Notes: generated by a model not told the origin, from the letters alone. Counted from the stretch's first letter, positions 8,873 through 18,221 are shown. The stretch: 61,293 bases of DNA from a candidate division WOR-1 bacterium RIFOXYB2_FULL_37_13 (GCA_001771535.1 MEUB01000009.1:1-61293); one strand, 5' to 3'. A program made the numbers and translations.

Positions 8873-9422
8873 GAAACCCTTTTGGTTGAGGTTCAAATTG
8901 CAGCCTGCTTATCCATAAAGGAACAGTTTTGCTTTGTTCGGCTGATTTTTCGAATAAATTTGTCGCAGCTGCCCGTCCTATTATTACCCTGTGTGCTGTT
9001 ATAAAAATATTTTTGTCTCTATTGTTTTTTATTACTGGAAAAGCTTTTAAGAATTCTTCTTCTTCTTTAGAAAAAGGCAATAGAGCTTGTTCTTTCCCTT
9101 GAGTTAAAAGTTCTTTATCCCCACTTTGCAAAGACATATTTTCAGGTAAATTTCCAAGAATTTTTTCAGCCATTAACCTTTTTCCGAGAAGACGATTTGA
9201 TAGAAACCCAGAAAAAGTTCTCACGTCTAATTTGCCGTCTAAGAAGGGTTCAACACGCAGCATGCCTTTTTCTATAAGAAGGCTTACATTCTTTTCGCCT
9301 ATTTTAGAATCTAATAAGCTTCTTGGCAATGTGCTTATAAATATGTTTTTGTAGGCAGGTGTTAGCACAAAACCTCTTCTCTCGACTGTTGTTCCGAATC
9401 TGACCAATGAAGATGTAACCAT
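8811..9422 (-). CDS. Protein of unknown function
   Basis: A 203-residue protein that I do not recognise. Two consecutive Met codons are possible starts (9425 and 9422). The second is preferred because a TATAAT box on the minus strand (9429-9434) puts the transcription start there, giving a leaderless message. The sequence is soluble, Leu-rich, with no signal peptide or transmembrane segment and no clear motif. Its 3' end overlaps the shortened DUF2344 gene by 62 bases in the opposite orientation, which is unusual and suggests a past rearrangement. Confidence 0.5.
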   Translation of the reverse strand: MVTSSLVRFGTTVERRGFVLTPAYKNIFISTLPRSLLDSKIGEKNVSLLIEKGMLRVEPFLDGKLDVRTFSGFLSNRLLGKRLMAEKILGNLPENMSLQSGDKELLTQGKEQALLPFSKEEEEFLKAFPVIKNNRDKNIFITAHRVIIGRAAATNLFEKSAEQSKTVPLWISRLQFEPQPKGFLNSLAYRLLQSPFLLEVLYS

Positions 9423-9523
9423 CATGCTATTATATCGTTAAAAATAATTAAATATTTCAAAATTTCTTAATCATCTGATTTAAAGTGATTTTTCCCCGAG
9501 ATATTTTTGGAGTTTCTTTTTGC

Positions 9524-9553
9524 TTGACCTTGTTTTGTTTTCGGACTTATAAT
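9524..9553 (+). promoter_or_regulatory. Promoter of the beta-helix protein gene
   Basis: TTGACC at 9524-9529 and TATAAT at 9548-9553 with an 18-base spacer: one of the few near-consensus sigma70-type promoters here with both boxes. The expected start of transcription is within two bases of the ATG at 9562, so the mRNA is probably leaderless. Confidence 0.75.
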
Positions 9554-9561
9554 GAACCTGC

Positions 9562-12144
9562 ATGAAAAAAATTCTGGCGCTTTTCTTTTTGTGTTTTTTA
9601 CAATTTTCTTCTTATGCTATTACCTTTACAGTAACCAATTGTGCTTCTTCTCCTTTGGTTAATGGGTCGCTTCCATGGGCGGTTGAACAGGCCAATAGCA
9701 GCGGCACAAATGTTGTTATAAATTTTAATATTTCGACAACTGAAACAGGGTATGTGACTGAGGGAGGGGTTTCTTTTTGGCGGATAGAATTAGCTTCTCC
9801 GTTATCTCTTTCTTATGATGGGATATTTATTAATGGCTCTTCACAAAAAGAAAATCAGGGAGACTCAAACTTAAGCGGCCCGGAAATTGAAATTACAGCC
9901 GCGTCCGGTTCTAATATGGAGTCTCTGATAAAAATTCATGCCGTAAATAATTGCACAATAGAAGGATTGGCAATTAATGGTTCTCCGGGATATGGCGTTT
10001 TTATAAGCTATGGGAATTATAACCGGTTGTCTGGCAATTATATCGGAACAACTGTTTCGGGTGAAGCTGCCAAACCCAATATTTCGGACGGAATTTATAT
10101 AGAAGGGGCGGATCATAACACTATTGGAGGGATTATTTCTTCGGAGGGGAACCTTATTTCTGGAAACGGACGTTACGGCGTATATTTAAATTTATCAACT
10201 TATAATAATGTTTTTTTAAATAAAATAGGAGTTTCAAGCAACGAAAGCGGATCAATTAAGAATACAAGATCCGGCATATACCTTTATAATCAATCTCGTT
10301 ATCAAACAATTCGGTCAAACGTTATCGCTTTTAATGGGACTGCTTCTTATCCATACGGGGTATTGTTGGATGGGACAGAAACCAGAGATAATTTTATTTC
10401 TCAAAATAAAAGCTTTTCTAATTATGGTGCCGGGATTAAGCTTTTAAATTACGCGAATCGCAGCATTGTTCCGCCGACAATTGCTTCTGTTGAAGTTTAT
10501 CCCGTATCTAATAGAACATATTTATTTGGAACTTCTGAAGGGAATGCTTATATTGAAATTTTCCAGTCAGTAACTGATGAAACCGATGCCGCGGGTGAAG
10601 GTAAAATTTTTATAGGGTCAACTGAAGCTGACCTTCTTGGAAATTGGCTCATGAGCATTTCAGGGACATATGAGGGCGAAATTACCGCTACCCAGACGGA
10701 TGGGAATTTTAATACTTCTCAATTTGCGGTTAAGCTGAGCGTTGTTTCGTCAGGAGTTGAGCATAGGCCGGATGGTGAAATTGCTTTAATTTTGGGAGGG
10801 GCCGATTATGTAGGGAGTGGAATTATAAATGCTTCCGGCTTGAACCAGACAAAGACCAAAAATATTTATTATGGCCAAACTGCTTCGTTTTACATAAAAG
10901 CAAAAAATCAGGGAACAACAGATGAAGCATTTGTAGTTTACGGAACCAAAAGCGATGCAAGCTGGGAAGTTACTTATTATAGCGCTACAGCAGAGGGAAT
11001 TAATATTACTTCTTCTGTTACCTTAGATGGATGGCAAACTGCTGTTTTGGCTACAGCTGAAGAGATTACCTTTCGGGTTGAAGCGAAATCTTTAACTTCC
11101 GAGACAAGCACAAAGAACCTTTATATAACAATTGTTTCAAGCAATGACGCTGTTAAAAAAGACGTTGTGGCTGCGGTTGCCAATTCCAGAGTATCTCCTG
11201 ATACATTTGATCATTTTACATTTGATTATCCGTCAACTACTGAAGCAGCTGCTTCTTTTCTTTTGACTATTGAAGCAAGAAATGTGCTGGGGGACATAAC
11301 CACCGAAGTAAACTCCCAAACAAATTTATCTGTTGATTATGGAACAATTTTGCCATCCAGTATTGAATCTTCTCAATTTTCTGATGATGGAATATGGAGC
11401 GGCAACATTACTTTGTCTAAAGCCGGAAAAAGAAAGATTACTGCTTTGGCAGTTGACGCGACCGGCAGTTTTGAAATAACAGTTTATAACGCGGAAAAAG
11501 AATTTTCAGAAGACAGTTTGGATGTTTCAGTTCGAGTTCCGTCCGGCCTTACTTCAGACGAAGTTTCAATATCTATTTCGGAAATAAATTCTTTACCGGG
11601 TTCCTCTCCGTCAAATAAATGGCAGGCAGGAAAAATCATAGAATTGACCGCAAATGTGGACAACTTTCAGAAGCCCTTAACTGTTACCTTGCCTTTATAT
11701 CCAGGAGCTAAATCTCCGGAAGTTTATTATTGGACAGACAGTAGTTGGAGCCAGGACGGATTGACTAAGGAAACGGTGACAAGTTCTTCGATTACTTTTT
11801 CAACCATGCATCTTACGGTATTTGTTCCGTTTGGTGATGCGTCGACGAATCAATTTACATTTGGCCCAAGTCCATATAATCCGGAAAGAGATAATACAGC
11901 ATATTTTTGGTACTGGTTAAATGCTGATAGTGCTACCTCTATTTATGTTGTCAATATTTCCGGAGGGCTTATATATAAACGAGAATTTATTGCCGGGGTT
12001 AATGGGGGGCAAGGAGGGCTTAATCAGATAGCATGGGAGGGGAGAGATCATTACGGCAGGATGCTGGAAAATGGAGTTTATCTTTATAAAATTGTGCAGG
12101 GTTTAAATGTTATTGCCAAGGGGAAATTTATCGTTTTGAGATAA
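9562..12144 (+). CDS. Secreted right-handed beta-helix protein with C-terminal FlgD-like Ig domain
   Basis: An 860-residue exported protein. Residues 1-19 are a signal peptide (KKILALFFLCFLQFSSYA). Residues about 20-310 look like a right-handed parallel beta-helix of the pectate-lyase/NosD kind: 'LPWAVEQANSSGTNVVINF', then turns such as NCTIEGLAINGS, NYNRLSGNYIG, DHNTIGG and NLISGNGRYGVYL. The middle is several Ig-like or beta-sandwich regions. The last ~90 residues (FTFGPSPYNPERD to GVYLYKIVQG) match the FlgD-type Ig-like domain often found at the C terminus of exported proteins, possibly a sorting module. It probably acts at the surface, perhaps binding or cutting polysaccharide; no catalytic residue is identified. 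Confidence 0.75.
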   Translation: MKKILALFFLCFLQFSSYAITFTVTNCASSPLVNGSLPWAVEQANSSGTNVVINFNISTTETGYVTEGGVSFWRIELASPLSLSYDGIFINGSSQKENQGDSNLSGPEIEITAASGSNMESLIKIHAVNNCTIEGLAINGSPGYGVFISYGNYNRLSGNYIGTTVSGEAAKPNISDGIYIEGADHNTIGGIISSEGNLISGNGRYGVYLNLSTYNNVFLNKIGVSSNESGSIKNTRSGIYLYNQSRYQTIRSNVIAFNGTASYPYGVLLDGTETRDNFISQNKSFSNYGAGIKLLNYANRSIVPPTIASVEVYPVSNRTYLFGTSEGNAYIEIFQSVTDETDAAGEGKIFIGSTEADLLGNWLMSISGTYEGEITATQTDGNFNTSQFAVKLSVVSSGVEHRPDGEIALILGGADYVGSGIINASGLNQTKTKNIYYGQTASFYIKAKNQGTTDEAFVVYGTKSDASWEVTYYSATAEGINITSSVTLDGWQTAVLATAEEITFRVEAKSLTSETSTKNLYITIVSSNDAVKKDVVAAVANSRVSPDTFDHFTFDYPSTTEAAASFLLTIEARNVLGDITTEVNSQTNLSVDYGTILPSSIESSQFSDDGIWSGNITLSKAGKRKITALAVDATGSFEITVYNAEKEFSEDSLDVSVRVPSGLTSDEVSISISEINSLPGSSPSNKWQAGKIIELTANVDNFQKPLTVTLPLYPGAKSPEVYYWTDSSWSQDGLTKETVTSSSITFSTMHLTVFVPFGDASTNQFTFGPSPYNPERDNTAYFWYWLNADSATSIYVVNISGGLIYKREFIAGVNGGQGGLNQIAWEGRDHYGRMLENGVYLYKIVQGLNVIAKGKFIVLR

Positions 12145-12220
12145 TTAAGAGAGTTGTGAGGGAATGTTGTGGGTTGTGGGGATAAAGGACAAAGATATCA
12201 TTCCTCGTAATGATTTTTAC

Positions 12221-12529
12221 TTATTCTATTGCCAGAATTTTATTTTGTTTTTCTCTCTCAGCCAAAATAGTTCCAATAGGGATATAGGCCCATCCTATAG
12301 ACTTAAATTCTATAGGCCCCAAGAAGAATTTCAAATAAACCTTATACCAGTTTGCATCCTTTGAAATATCAAGTAGCTTTACCTCTATAGGTATTTCATA
12401 TACAAGTTTTGAATTGCCGTCCGGATCTGAATATAAGCTTTTTACATCAATGTTATATGGCTCGTTTTGGGCATAACCAAAAACGGGCAAAAGAAAGAGA
12501 ATAATTAATATGGCTGCTAAATATCTCAT
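12221..12529 (-). CDS. Small exported SH3-like domain protein
   Basis: A 102-residue protein. The start at 12529 is chosen because it gives a clean signal peptide (MRYLAAILIILFLLPVFGYA) and follows a GGGAG site; an upstream in-frame Met at 12547 would spoil it. The mature part resembles a bacterial SH3 domain: SLYSDPDGNSKLVYEIP, then DANWYKVYLKF and a closing GWAYIPIG. Such domains usually sit in the periplasm and bind cell-wall or peptide ligands. It converges on the beta-helix gene. No operon partner is seen. Confidence 0.6.
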   Translation of the reverse strand: MRYLAAILIILFLLPVFGYAQNEPYNIDVKSLYSDPDGNSKLVYEIPIEVKLLDISKDANWYKVYLKFFLGPIEFKSIGWAYIPIGTILAEREKQNKILAIE

Positions 12530-12664
12530 TTTGGGGCTCCCATGCATATAATCGAGTTTTGCAGAGTAAAACTTGCTTTGTGATGTGCGTTAGTGTTTGA
12601 ATAATTGCAAAGGACTAAAGATAAAATTGAAAACCGCAACCCCACATAGTATAATAGAACCCTG

Positions 12665-13426
12665 ATGGGAGTTATTACAGCTTTTGTAAACCAAAAAGGC
12701 GGAGTTGGTAAAACTACCACAACGGTAAATCTGGCCGCTTATTTAGCTTCTTTAGATAAAAAAGTTTTGGTTCTTGATATGGATCCTCAGGGAAATGCTA
12801 CTGTTGGATGCGGAGTTGACCGCCAAAACCTTGAAACCTGTATCTATAATGTTATGGTTGATCAAGTTCCTATTATTGATGTTATACAAAAAACAGCAAT
12901 TAATAATCTTGACATAATTCCCGCAACGGCCAGGCTGGCAGGAGCAGAGGTTGAATTGGTTTCTGCTCCGGAAAGAGAATTCAGACTAAAGAAAGCTTTG
13001 TTTGACGCGAAACAGGTTTATGATTATTTAATGATAGATTGTCCCCCTTCATTAAACCTTTTAACGGTTAACGCTTTAACAGCCGCAGATGAAGTGGTGA
13101 TTCCAATACAATGCGAATATTATGCTCTTGAGGGTATAAGCCAGCTAATAAAGACTCTTGATCTTGTTCGAGAGAGGTTAAACCCTATGTTGAAAATTGG
13201 CGGAGTTTTACTGACAATGCATGATCAAAGAACTGTTCTTGCAAATCAGGTCGTTGAGGAAGCGCGGAAACATTTTGGCTCAAAGGTGTTTCAAACAATT
13301 ATTCCAAGAAATGTCCGTCTGGCTGAAGCTCCGAGTTTTGGCCAGCCTATAATATTTTATGACCCGGGTTCAAAAGGAGCATTAGCTTATGAGCAACTGA
13401 GTAGGGAGGTAGTTGGAAATGAATAA
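12665..13426 (+). CDS. parA: Chromosome partitioning ATPase ParA/Soj
   Basis: A 253-residue chromosomal ParA. The deviant Walker A is KGGVGKTTTTVN near the start, the Walker A' region is VLDMDPQGNAT, and Walker B is YLMIDCPPSLNLL. It lacks the N-terminal helix-turn-helix extension of plasmid ParA type Ia. ParA forms ATP-dependent dimers on the nucleoid and moves ParB-parS complexes. A TATAAT at 12650-12655 ends nine bases before the ATG, with no Shine-Dalgarno site. The stop overlaps parB by eight bases. Confidence 0.95.
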   Translation: MGVITAFVNQKGGVGKTTTTVNLAAYLASLDKKVLVLDMDPQGNATVGCGVDRQNLETCIYNVMVDQVPIIDVIQKTAINNLDIIPATARLAGAEVELVSAPEREFRLKKALFDAKQVYDYLMIDCPPSLNLLTVNALTAADEVVIPIQCEYYALEGISQLIKTLDLVRERLNPMLKIGGVLLTMHDQRTVLANQVVEEARKHFGSKVFQTIIPRNVRLAEAPSFGQPIIFYDPGSKGALAYEQLSREVVGNE

Positions 13427-14345
13427 AAAAGGATTGGGAAGGGGGTTGTCTGCGCTTATTCCTGAAGGGTCTGTTTTTACGGGAGGACGTACAATTGTCA
13501 ATATAGCAGTTGATAAGATTGTTCCTAATCCTCGCCAGCCGCGCACTGTTTTTAATGAAGAAAATTTAAGAGAATTATCAGAAAGCATTAAAATTTCCGG
13601 AATTGCCCAACCGGTTCTTGTTCGCATGAGAAAGGGAACTTACGAACTTGTTGCGGGCGAACGCCGTCTGCGCGCCGCGAAATTAGCTGGATTAAACGTT
13701 GTTCCTGCTATCATAAAGGACTTTAGTGATGAAGAGTCCGTTCAACTTGCCTTAATTGAGAATTTACAGCGTGAAGATTTAAACCCTTTAGATGAAGCGC
13801 TTGCTTATTCCAGACTGGCATCTGAATTTAACATGAGCCAGGCTGAAATCGCAAAAAGGGTAAGCAAAAATCGTTCTACGGTTGCAAACATGCTCAGGTT
13901 AATTGAATTGCCTTTGGAAATCCAGGAATCATTAAAAAGCGGCGAAATTTCTACAGGACATGCCAGAGCTCTCCTTTCAATAGAAAGCAATGACAGAAAA
14001 CTAACAGTTTTTGCTGATATTATAAAAAACAAACTTAGCGTTCGTGATGTCGAATTAATTATTTATGGTGAGCCGAAGCTTTCAAAAAAGAAAAAAAGTT
14101 CCAAACGAGCTGAAAGGATTGATGAAGAATTAAAACCTTGGGCCGAAAAGCTTGTTTCCTTACTGGCAACAAAGGTCAAAATGCGAGGAACTAAAAATCG
14201 CGGAAGAATTGAAATAGAATATTTTTCTAAGGAAGATTTAGAACGACTACTCGATATTATCTTGGGAGATAAGAAGCAGTCTGATGAAGTTTTTAATGCT
14301 GTTAATAATGAAGGAGGGATGGATGTTGACAGGCAAATTAATTAA
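13419..14345 (+). CDS. parB: Chromosome partitioning protein ParB
   Basis: A 308-residue ParB family CTPase/DNA-binding protein. The N terminus MNKKGLGRGLSALIP is typical. The CTP-binding motif region is PRQPRTVFNEENL with VAGERRLRAAKLAG, and the helix-turn-helix is 'MSQAEIAKRVSKNRSTVANMLRL'. The C-terminal dimerisation part ends in IEIEYFSKEDLERLLDII. The ATG at 13419, behind a GGAGG at about 13405, is preferred over a TTG two codons upstream. No parS-like palindrome was noticed in the window. Confidence 0.95.
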   Translation: MNKKGLGRGLSALIPEGSVFTGGRTIVNIAVDKIVPNPRQPRTVFNEENLRELSESIKISGIAQPVLVRMRKGTYELVAGERRLRAAKLAGLNVVPAIIKDFSDEESVQLALIENLQREDLNPLDEALAYSRLASEFNMSQAEIAKRVSKNRSTVANMLRLIELPLEIQESLKSGEISTGHARALLSIESNDRKLTVFADIIKNKLSVRDVELIIYGEPKLSKKKKSSKRAERIDEELKPWAEKLVSLLATKVKMRGTKNRGRIEIEYFSKEDLERLLDIILGDKKQSDEVFNAVNNEGGMDVDRQIN

Positions 14346-14487
14346 ATTGATATTGGGAGCTGTTTTTGTTGTTTTGGGCATTTGGACTTTTGTTATTTGG
14401 TGGGGGGACGTATTATCGTTGGTTAGAGGAAGTTTAGGTTTCTTTTTGATTTTGCTGGGTTTAATCTTTTTTGCTGTGTTGGATTAA
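14323..14487 (+). CDS. Small two-helix membrane protein
   Basis: A 54-residue protein with two hydrophobic segments (LIKLILGAVFVVLGIW and LGFFLILLGLIFFAVLD) joined by a short loop. The start is placed at the ATG at 14323, behind AAGGAGGG at 14311-14318. It overlaps the end of parB by 23 bases and is therefore likely translated from the same message. No known family is recognised. Small membrane proteins of this shape are sometimes found next to parB, but a role in segregation is only a guess. Confidence 0.55.
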   Translation: MLTGKLIKLILGAVFVVLGIWTFVIWWGDVLSLVRGSLGFFLILLGLIFFAVLD

Positions 14488-14498
14488 TAGCTATAAAA

Positions 14499-14756
14499 TT
14501 AAAACATAAACTCATTGTTTTTGGCCAAAGAGAGCTCTTTTTTAAGGCTTTCTATTGTTTCTGGTATAGAAAGCTTGTTTTCTGCCGCATTTATCATGCC
14601 AGCATAAATTTTTCTTGTTCTTTCATCGGATTTTGCAAGCACTGAGCCTATTTGTACTTGAAAAGCGGCTTTCCCTTGAGCTGTCAGAGCTGAATATACA
14701 TCAAAAAAATCAGCCAATTGCTGCCGCATTCTTTCATTAGTGTGTATAATATCCAT
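14499..14756 (-). CDS. Small helical protein of unknown function
   Basis: An 85-residue, soluble, predicted all-helical protein (HTNERMRQQLADFFDVYSAL, then IESLKKELSLAKN). It has no cysteines, signal peptide or known motif. It is monocistronic, divergent from the DUF1015 gene, and has its own TGATATAAT box ending nine bases before the ATG. I do not recognise a family. It may be lineage-specific. Confidence 0.5.
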   Translation of the reverse strand: MDIIHTNERMRQQLADFFDVYSALTAQGKAAFQVQIGSVLAKSDERTRKIYAGMINAAENKLSIPETIESLKKELSLAKNNEFMF

Positions 14757-14765
14757 AGTAGAAAA

Positions 14766-14787
14766 ATTATATCATATATGCTATAAT
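14766..14787. promoter_or_regulatory. Back-to-back -10 boxes in a 41-bp divergent intergenic region
   Basis: On the minus strand TATAAT occupies 14771-14766 and reads toward the gene starting at 14756. On the plus strand TGCTATAAT ends at 14787 and reads toward the GTG at 14798. The two boxes are ten bases apart, so the polymerase footprints overlap and the two genes cannot both be initiated at once from one DNA molecule. Confidence 0.6.
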
Positions 14788-14797
14788 AAGTAACATA

Positions 14798-16132
14798 GTG
14801 GTTAATATATTTCCTTTTCGAGGGGTAGTATATAACAAAAAAAAGGTAAAAAAACTATCTAAAGTTATTTCCCCGCCTTATGATGTGATATCTTCTGAAG
14901 AGCAGGACGATCTTTACAACTTATCTGATTTTAATGTTATCCACCTGATTTTTGGCAAAGAATTTCCGGGAGATAACGAATACAACAATAAGTATGTTAG
15001 AGCTGCCTCTACTTTTGAAGGCTGGCTTCGCCATGAAATTTTAGTAATCGAAGAAAAGCCTTATATGTATGTTTATGAACAACAATTTAAACATAAAGGT
15101 AAAATTTATTCAAGAAAGGGTATTATCGGTCTTTTAAAACTGGAGGATTTTGGCAGGGGTAAGATTTTTCCTCATGAATATACATTATCCAGGCCTAAAC
15201 AGGATCGGATAGAACTTATACGCGCTACTTCTGCCAATTTTGACCCTGTTTTTTCTATTTTTTCTGATGATAAAGATAAAGTTGAAAAAATCATGAAAAA
15301 GGTAGTAAGGCGCAATCCTGATTTTGAGGCAAAAGGGATTGATTGTGTCATTAATCGTTTGTGGCGGATAAAGCAAAAAGGGGTAATAAAAAAACTTCAA
15401 AAAGAGTTTAAGGATAAAAGCGTGTTTATAGCAGATGGGCATCATAGGTATGAAGCAGCTTTGCAATTTAGAAATGAGATGAAATTGCGCAATACCAGAA
15501 TAACAGAAGAAGAGCCCAACAATTATGCAATGATGGGCTTTGTTCCTATTCAGAGCTCAGGATTGGTAGTATTTCCGATTCACAGAATTATTAAAATCCC
15601 ATTACAATTTGATCTCCAATATATATTGTCGCAGCTTAAGTTGTATTTTGATGTAAAAGAATTCTCTTTTGGCAAGAAAACGGAATCGCTTGCTCGCAAG
15701 AAACTTTTGAAAAAACTTGCTGATATGCAAAGTAAACATGCTTTTGGACTTTATTTTAATGAAAAAATCGATTCTTATTATCTTCTTGTGCTGAAAGATG
15801 AATCTATTATGCGTGATATTGTGAAGAACGAAAAACCTGAAGAGTGGAAAAAACTGGATACAACTATTTTACATACTCTGGTTTTTCAGCATATTCTTGG
15901 AATTCAAGATGAAGATAGCTATATTTTTACGCACAATGAAGAAGAAGCAATTGCGGCCGTAAAAAATGGAGGCGCGCCTATGTCCGTGCTGCTTAACCCT
16001 ATAAACATTGAGAATATTGTAAAGATCGCGCAAAAATTTGAACGTATGCCTCAAAAATCAACTTATTTTTATCCTAAACTTACAACCGGTATGGTAATGA
16101 ATAAGCTTATTTATGGTGAAAAGATAGAGTGA
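14798..16132 (+). CDS. DUF1015 family protein
   Basis: A 444-residue protein of the DUF1015 family. The N terminus MVNIFPFRGVVYNKKKV and SPPYDVISSEEQ, and the internal KSVFIADGHHRYEAALQF, are family hallmarks. DUF1015 proteins are cytosolic and often near serine/phosphoserine metabolism genes; their function is not settled, although some have been proposed as SerC-linked kinases. The GTG start at 14798 fits both the family start and a -10 box ending ten bases upstream. The following acyltransferase is 31 bases downstream. Confidence 0.9.
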   Translation: MVNIFPFRGVVYNKKKVKKLSKVISPPYDVISSEEQDDLYNLSDFNVIHLIFGKEFPGDNEYNNKYVRAASTFEGWLRHEILVIEEKPYMYVYEQQFKHKGKIYSRKGIIGLLKLEDFGRGKIFPHEYTLSRPKQDRIELIRATSANFDPVFSIFSDDKDKVEKIMKKVVRRNPDFEAKGIDCVINRLWRIKQKGVIKKLQKEFKDKSVFIADGHHRYEAALQFRNEMKLRNTRITEEEPNNYAMMGFVPIQSSGLVVFPIHRIIKIPLQFDLQYILSQLKLYFDVKEFSFGKKTESLARKKLLKKLADMQSKHAFGLYFNEKIDSYYLLVLKDESIMRDIVKNEKPEEWKKLDTTILHTLVFQHILGIQDEDSYIFTHNEEEAIAAVKNGGAPMSVLLNPINIENIVKIAQKFERMPQKSTYFYPKLTTGMVMNKLIYGEKIE

Positions 16133-16163
16133 GCTTTCACCTTTTAAATAAAGGTTTTTCCCC

Positions 16164-16871
16164 ATGAATTTAATTAGAACAGTTTTATTATGTTTAGTCG
16201 CACTGATAACTTTTTTTATCGGGTCAATTCTGACTATTTTAATTTCTTTTTTTTATTTCCCCAAAGATAAAGTTTTTATTTTTCAGCGAGCTGCGATTGT
16301 TTGGGCTCGTTTACTTGTTTGGATAAGCGGGATTCCAATTAATGTATATGGGAGAGAAAATATTCCTCTAAATGAGCCGTTGATACTGGTATCAAACCAT
16401 CAGGGAATGGCGGATATTTTAATAGCGCTTGCGATTCTTCCTGTCAGATTTCGGTTTATTATAAAAAAAGAATTGTTTAGCGTTCCGATTTTTGGTTGGT
16501 ATTTGAGAAAATCAGGATATATTCCAGTTGACAGGGGAACGAGAAAGGGAGCTCTTGATATGTTTGTTTTGTCCAAAGAGGTGCTTGAAAAAGGGGAGAG
16601 CATCTTAATTTTCCCTGAAGGGACAAGAAGCCCTGATGGAAAATTACAGGAATTTAAACGAGGGAGCATGTTTTTAGCTATTAAAAATAAGGTTAGGGTT
16701 CTGCCTCTTGCTATATCGGGGAGTTTTGGCATTATGCCTAAGAAGAGTTATATAATTCATAGTGTGCCTGTACAAATAAAAATTGGGAAGCCTGTTTCGC
16801 TTAAACAATATGGCAAGGATTCGGATAAAGCGAACGAAGAGGTTTATCGCATCATAAAAGAAATGCTTTAA
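16164..16871 (+). CDS. plsC: 1-acyl-sn-glycerol-3-phosphate acyltransferase
   Basis: A 235-residue PlsC-type enzyme, which adds the second acyl chain to lysophosphatidic acid at the inner membrane. Residues about 5-33 form one or two membrane segments. The catalytic block I is VSNHQGMADIL: the usual NHxxxxD is present as NHQGMAD. Block III is FPEGTRSPDGKLQEFKRGS. Full length for the family. Its stop is directly adjacent to the convergent radA stop, with no space for a normal terminator. Confidence 0.93.
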   Translation: MNLIRTVLLCLVALITFFIGSILTILISFFYFPKDKVFIFQRAAIVWARLLVWISGIPINVYGRENIPLNEPLILVSNHQGMADILIALAILPVRFRFIIKKELFSVPIFGWYLRKSGYIPVDRGTRKGALDMFVLSKEVLEKGESILIFPEGTRSPDGKLQEFKRGSMFLAIKNKVRVLPLAISGSFGIMPKKSYIIHSVPVQIKIGKPVSLKQYGKDSDKANEEVYRIIKEML

Positions 16872-18221
16872 TTATTTAATATTAGTAAACGCTTCCGATA
16901 TTGAGCTTATGCCGCAGATTTCTATTTTGGATTTTTTTGCCTGCTTCAAATTTCCATAGGGGATCAGGATTTTTTTGAATCCCAGTTTCTCTGCTTCTAT
17001 TATCCTTCTTTCAATTTGATTGACAGCCCTGATTTCTCCGGTTAAGCCAATCTCTCCGACGGCGGCCAAATCTTCCGGCAGGGGTTTGTTTTTGTAAGAT
17101 GAAGCAATTGCCATTGCGATTGGAAGATCGAGCGCTGGCTCATTTGCACGAAGCCCACCCGCTATATTCACAAAAACATCAAGAGAAGAGAGTACTAAAC
17201 TGGCTCTTTTTTCCAATACAGCCAAAATCATCATCAGCCTGTTATAATCTACCCCGACTGCTGTCCGTCTTGGCATTGCCATCTTGGTAAAAGCGGTAAG
17301 AGCCTGGATCTCTATAAGAAGGGGACGGGTACCTTCTATTACAGCTGTAATTGCCGATCCGCTTTGTCCGTGGGGTCGCTCCGACAAGAAAATTTCAGAA
17401 GGGTTGGAAACAGGGATTAAGCCGTTCTCCTTCATTTCAAAAATCCCAATTTCCAATATGGAGCCAAAACGGTTTTTTACGCCGCGCAGGATCCTGAACT
17501 GCTTGTGTTCTTCCCCTTCAAAATAGATGACCGCATCGACAATATGTTCCAAAAGCCTGGGACCTGCTATATTCCCCTCTTTTGTGACATGGCCTATTAT
17601 AAAAATAGGAATATGGCTTTTTTTGGCTATACCCACAAGATACGCCGCGCACTCTCTTACCTGTGAAACAGAGCCAGGCGCTGACTCTATGTCTTCGCGG
17701 AACATTGTTTGGATGGAATCTATTATTACAAGCTCCGGCTTTTCACTTTCAATCGCTTTTTCTATTAAAAAGATATCCGTTTCAGTATATATTTTCAAAT
17801 TTTCCGACAATGTCCCCAACCTTTCCCCCCTTATTCTTATCTGTTTTGCCGATTCTTCTCCCGATGCGTATAAAACATTCTTGCCTGAATTGTTTGCAAC
17901 CTGCAGCATAAGAGTCGATTTCCCGATTCCGGGATCTCCTCCTATTAAAATAACGGCTCCGGGTACAATTCCTCCACCCAAAACTCTGTCAAATTCAGGA
18001 AGGCCAGAAGATTTTCTATCCCCATCTTGATAATCAATCTCTTTTATAGAAAGAGGAGTTGCGTCTGAATTGGTTGACTGTTTGCTGTGAAGAGATTTTT
18101 TGCTTTTGGTGAAGGGTTCTTCAATAAGGCTGTTCCATGCTCCGCATGCTGTACATTGTCCTGACCAGCGGGGAAAATCATTTCCACACTCTTTGCAAAA
18201 AAATCTTATTCCGGATTTCAT
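16872..18221 (-). CDS. radA: DNA repair ATPase RadA/Sms
   Basis: A 449-residue RadA, a RecA-like helicase acting on recombination intermediates. The N-terminal zinc finger is [21 protein letters not shown] (four Cys). Walker A is [13 protein letters not shown] and the RadA-specific KNRFGS motif is present. The C-terminal Lon-protease-like domain contains [21 protein letters not shown] and lacks the proteolytic Ser-Lys pair, as expected. Its ATG overlaps the clpC stop by four bases (ATGA), the clpC-radA order seen in Firmicutes. Confidence 0.95.
   Translation of the reverse strand: MKSGIRFFCKECGNDFPRWSGQCTACGAWNSLIEEPFTKSKKSLHSKQSTNSDATPLSIKEIDYQDGDRKSSGLPEFDRVLGGGIVPGAVILIGGDPGIGKSTLMLQVANNSGKNVLYASGEESAKQIRIRGERLGTLSENLKIYTETDIFLIEKAIESEKPELVIIDSIQTMFREDIESAPGSVSQVRECAAYLVGIAKKSHIPIFIIGHVTKEGNIAGPRLLEHIVDAVIYFEGEEHKQFRILRGVKNRFGSILEIGIFEMKENGLIPVSNPSEIFLSERPHGQSGSAITAVIEGTRPLLIEIQALTAFTKMAMPRRTAVGVDYNRLMMILAVLEKRASLVLSSLDVFVNIAGGLRANEPALDLPIAMAIASSYKNKPLPEDLAAVGEIGLTGEIRAVNQIERRIIEAEKLGFKKILIPYGNLKQAKKSKIEICGISSISEAFTNIK

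Noticed and set aside
12164-12364. 66-codon plus-strand open frame after the beta-helix gene
   Set aside because: It is opposite the SH3-like gene, which has a signal peptide and ribosome-binding site; the plus-strand frame has neither.
12665-14345. parS site near parAB
   Set aside because: I looked for a TGTTTCACGTGAAACA-like 16-bp palindrome around parAB and did not find one; it may lie outside the window.
17527-18030. 167-codon open frame antisense to radA
   Set aside because: It lies wholly within the well-supported radA gene, has Ser/Pro/Ile-rich shadow composition and no ribosome-binding site.
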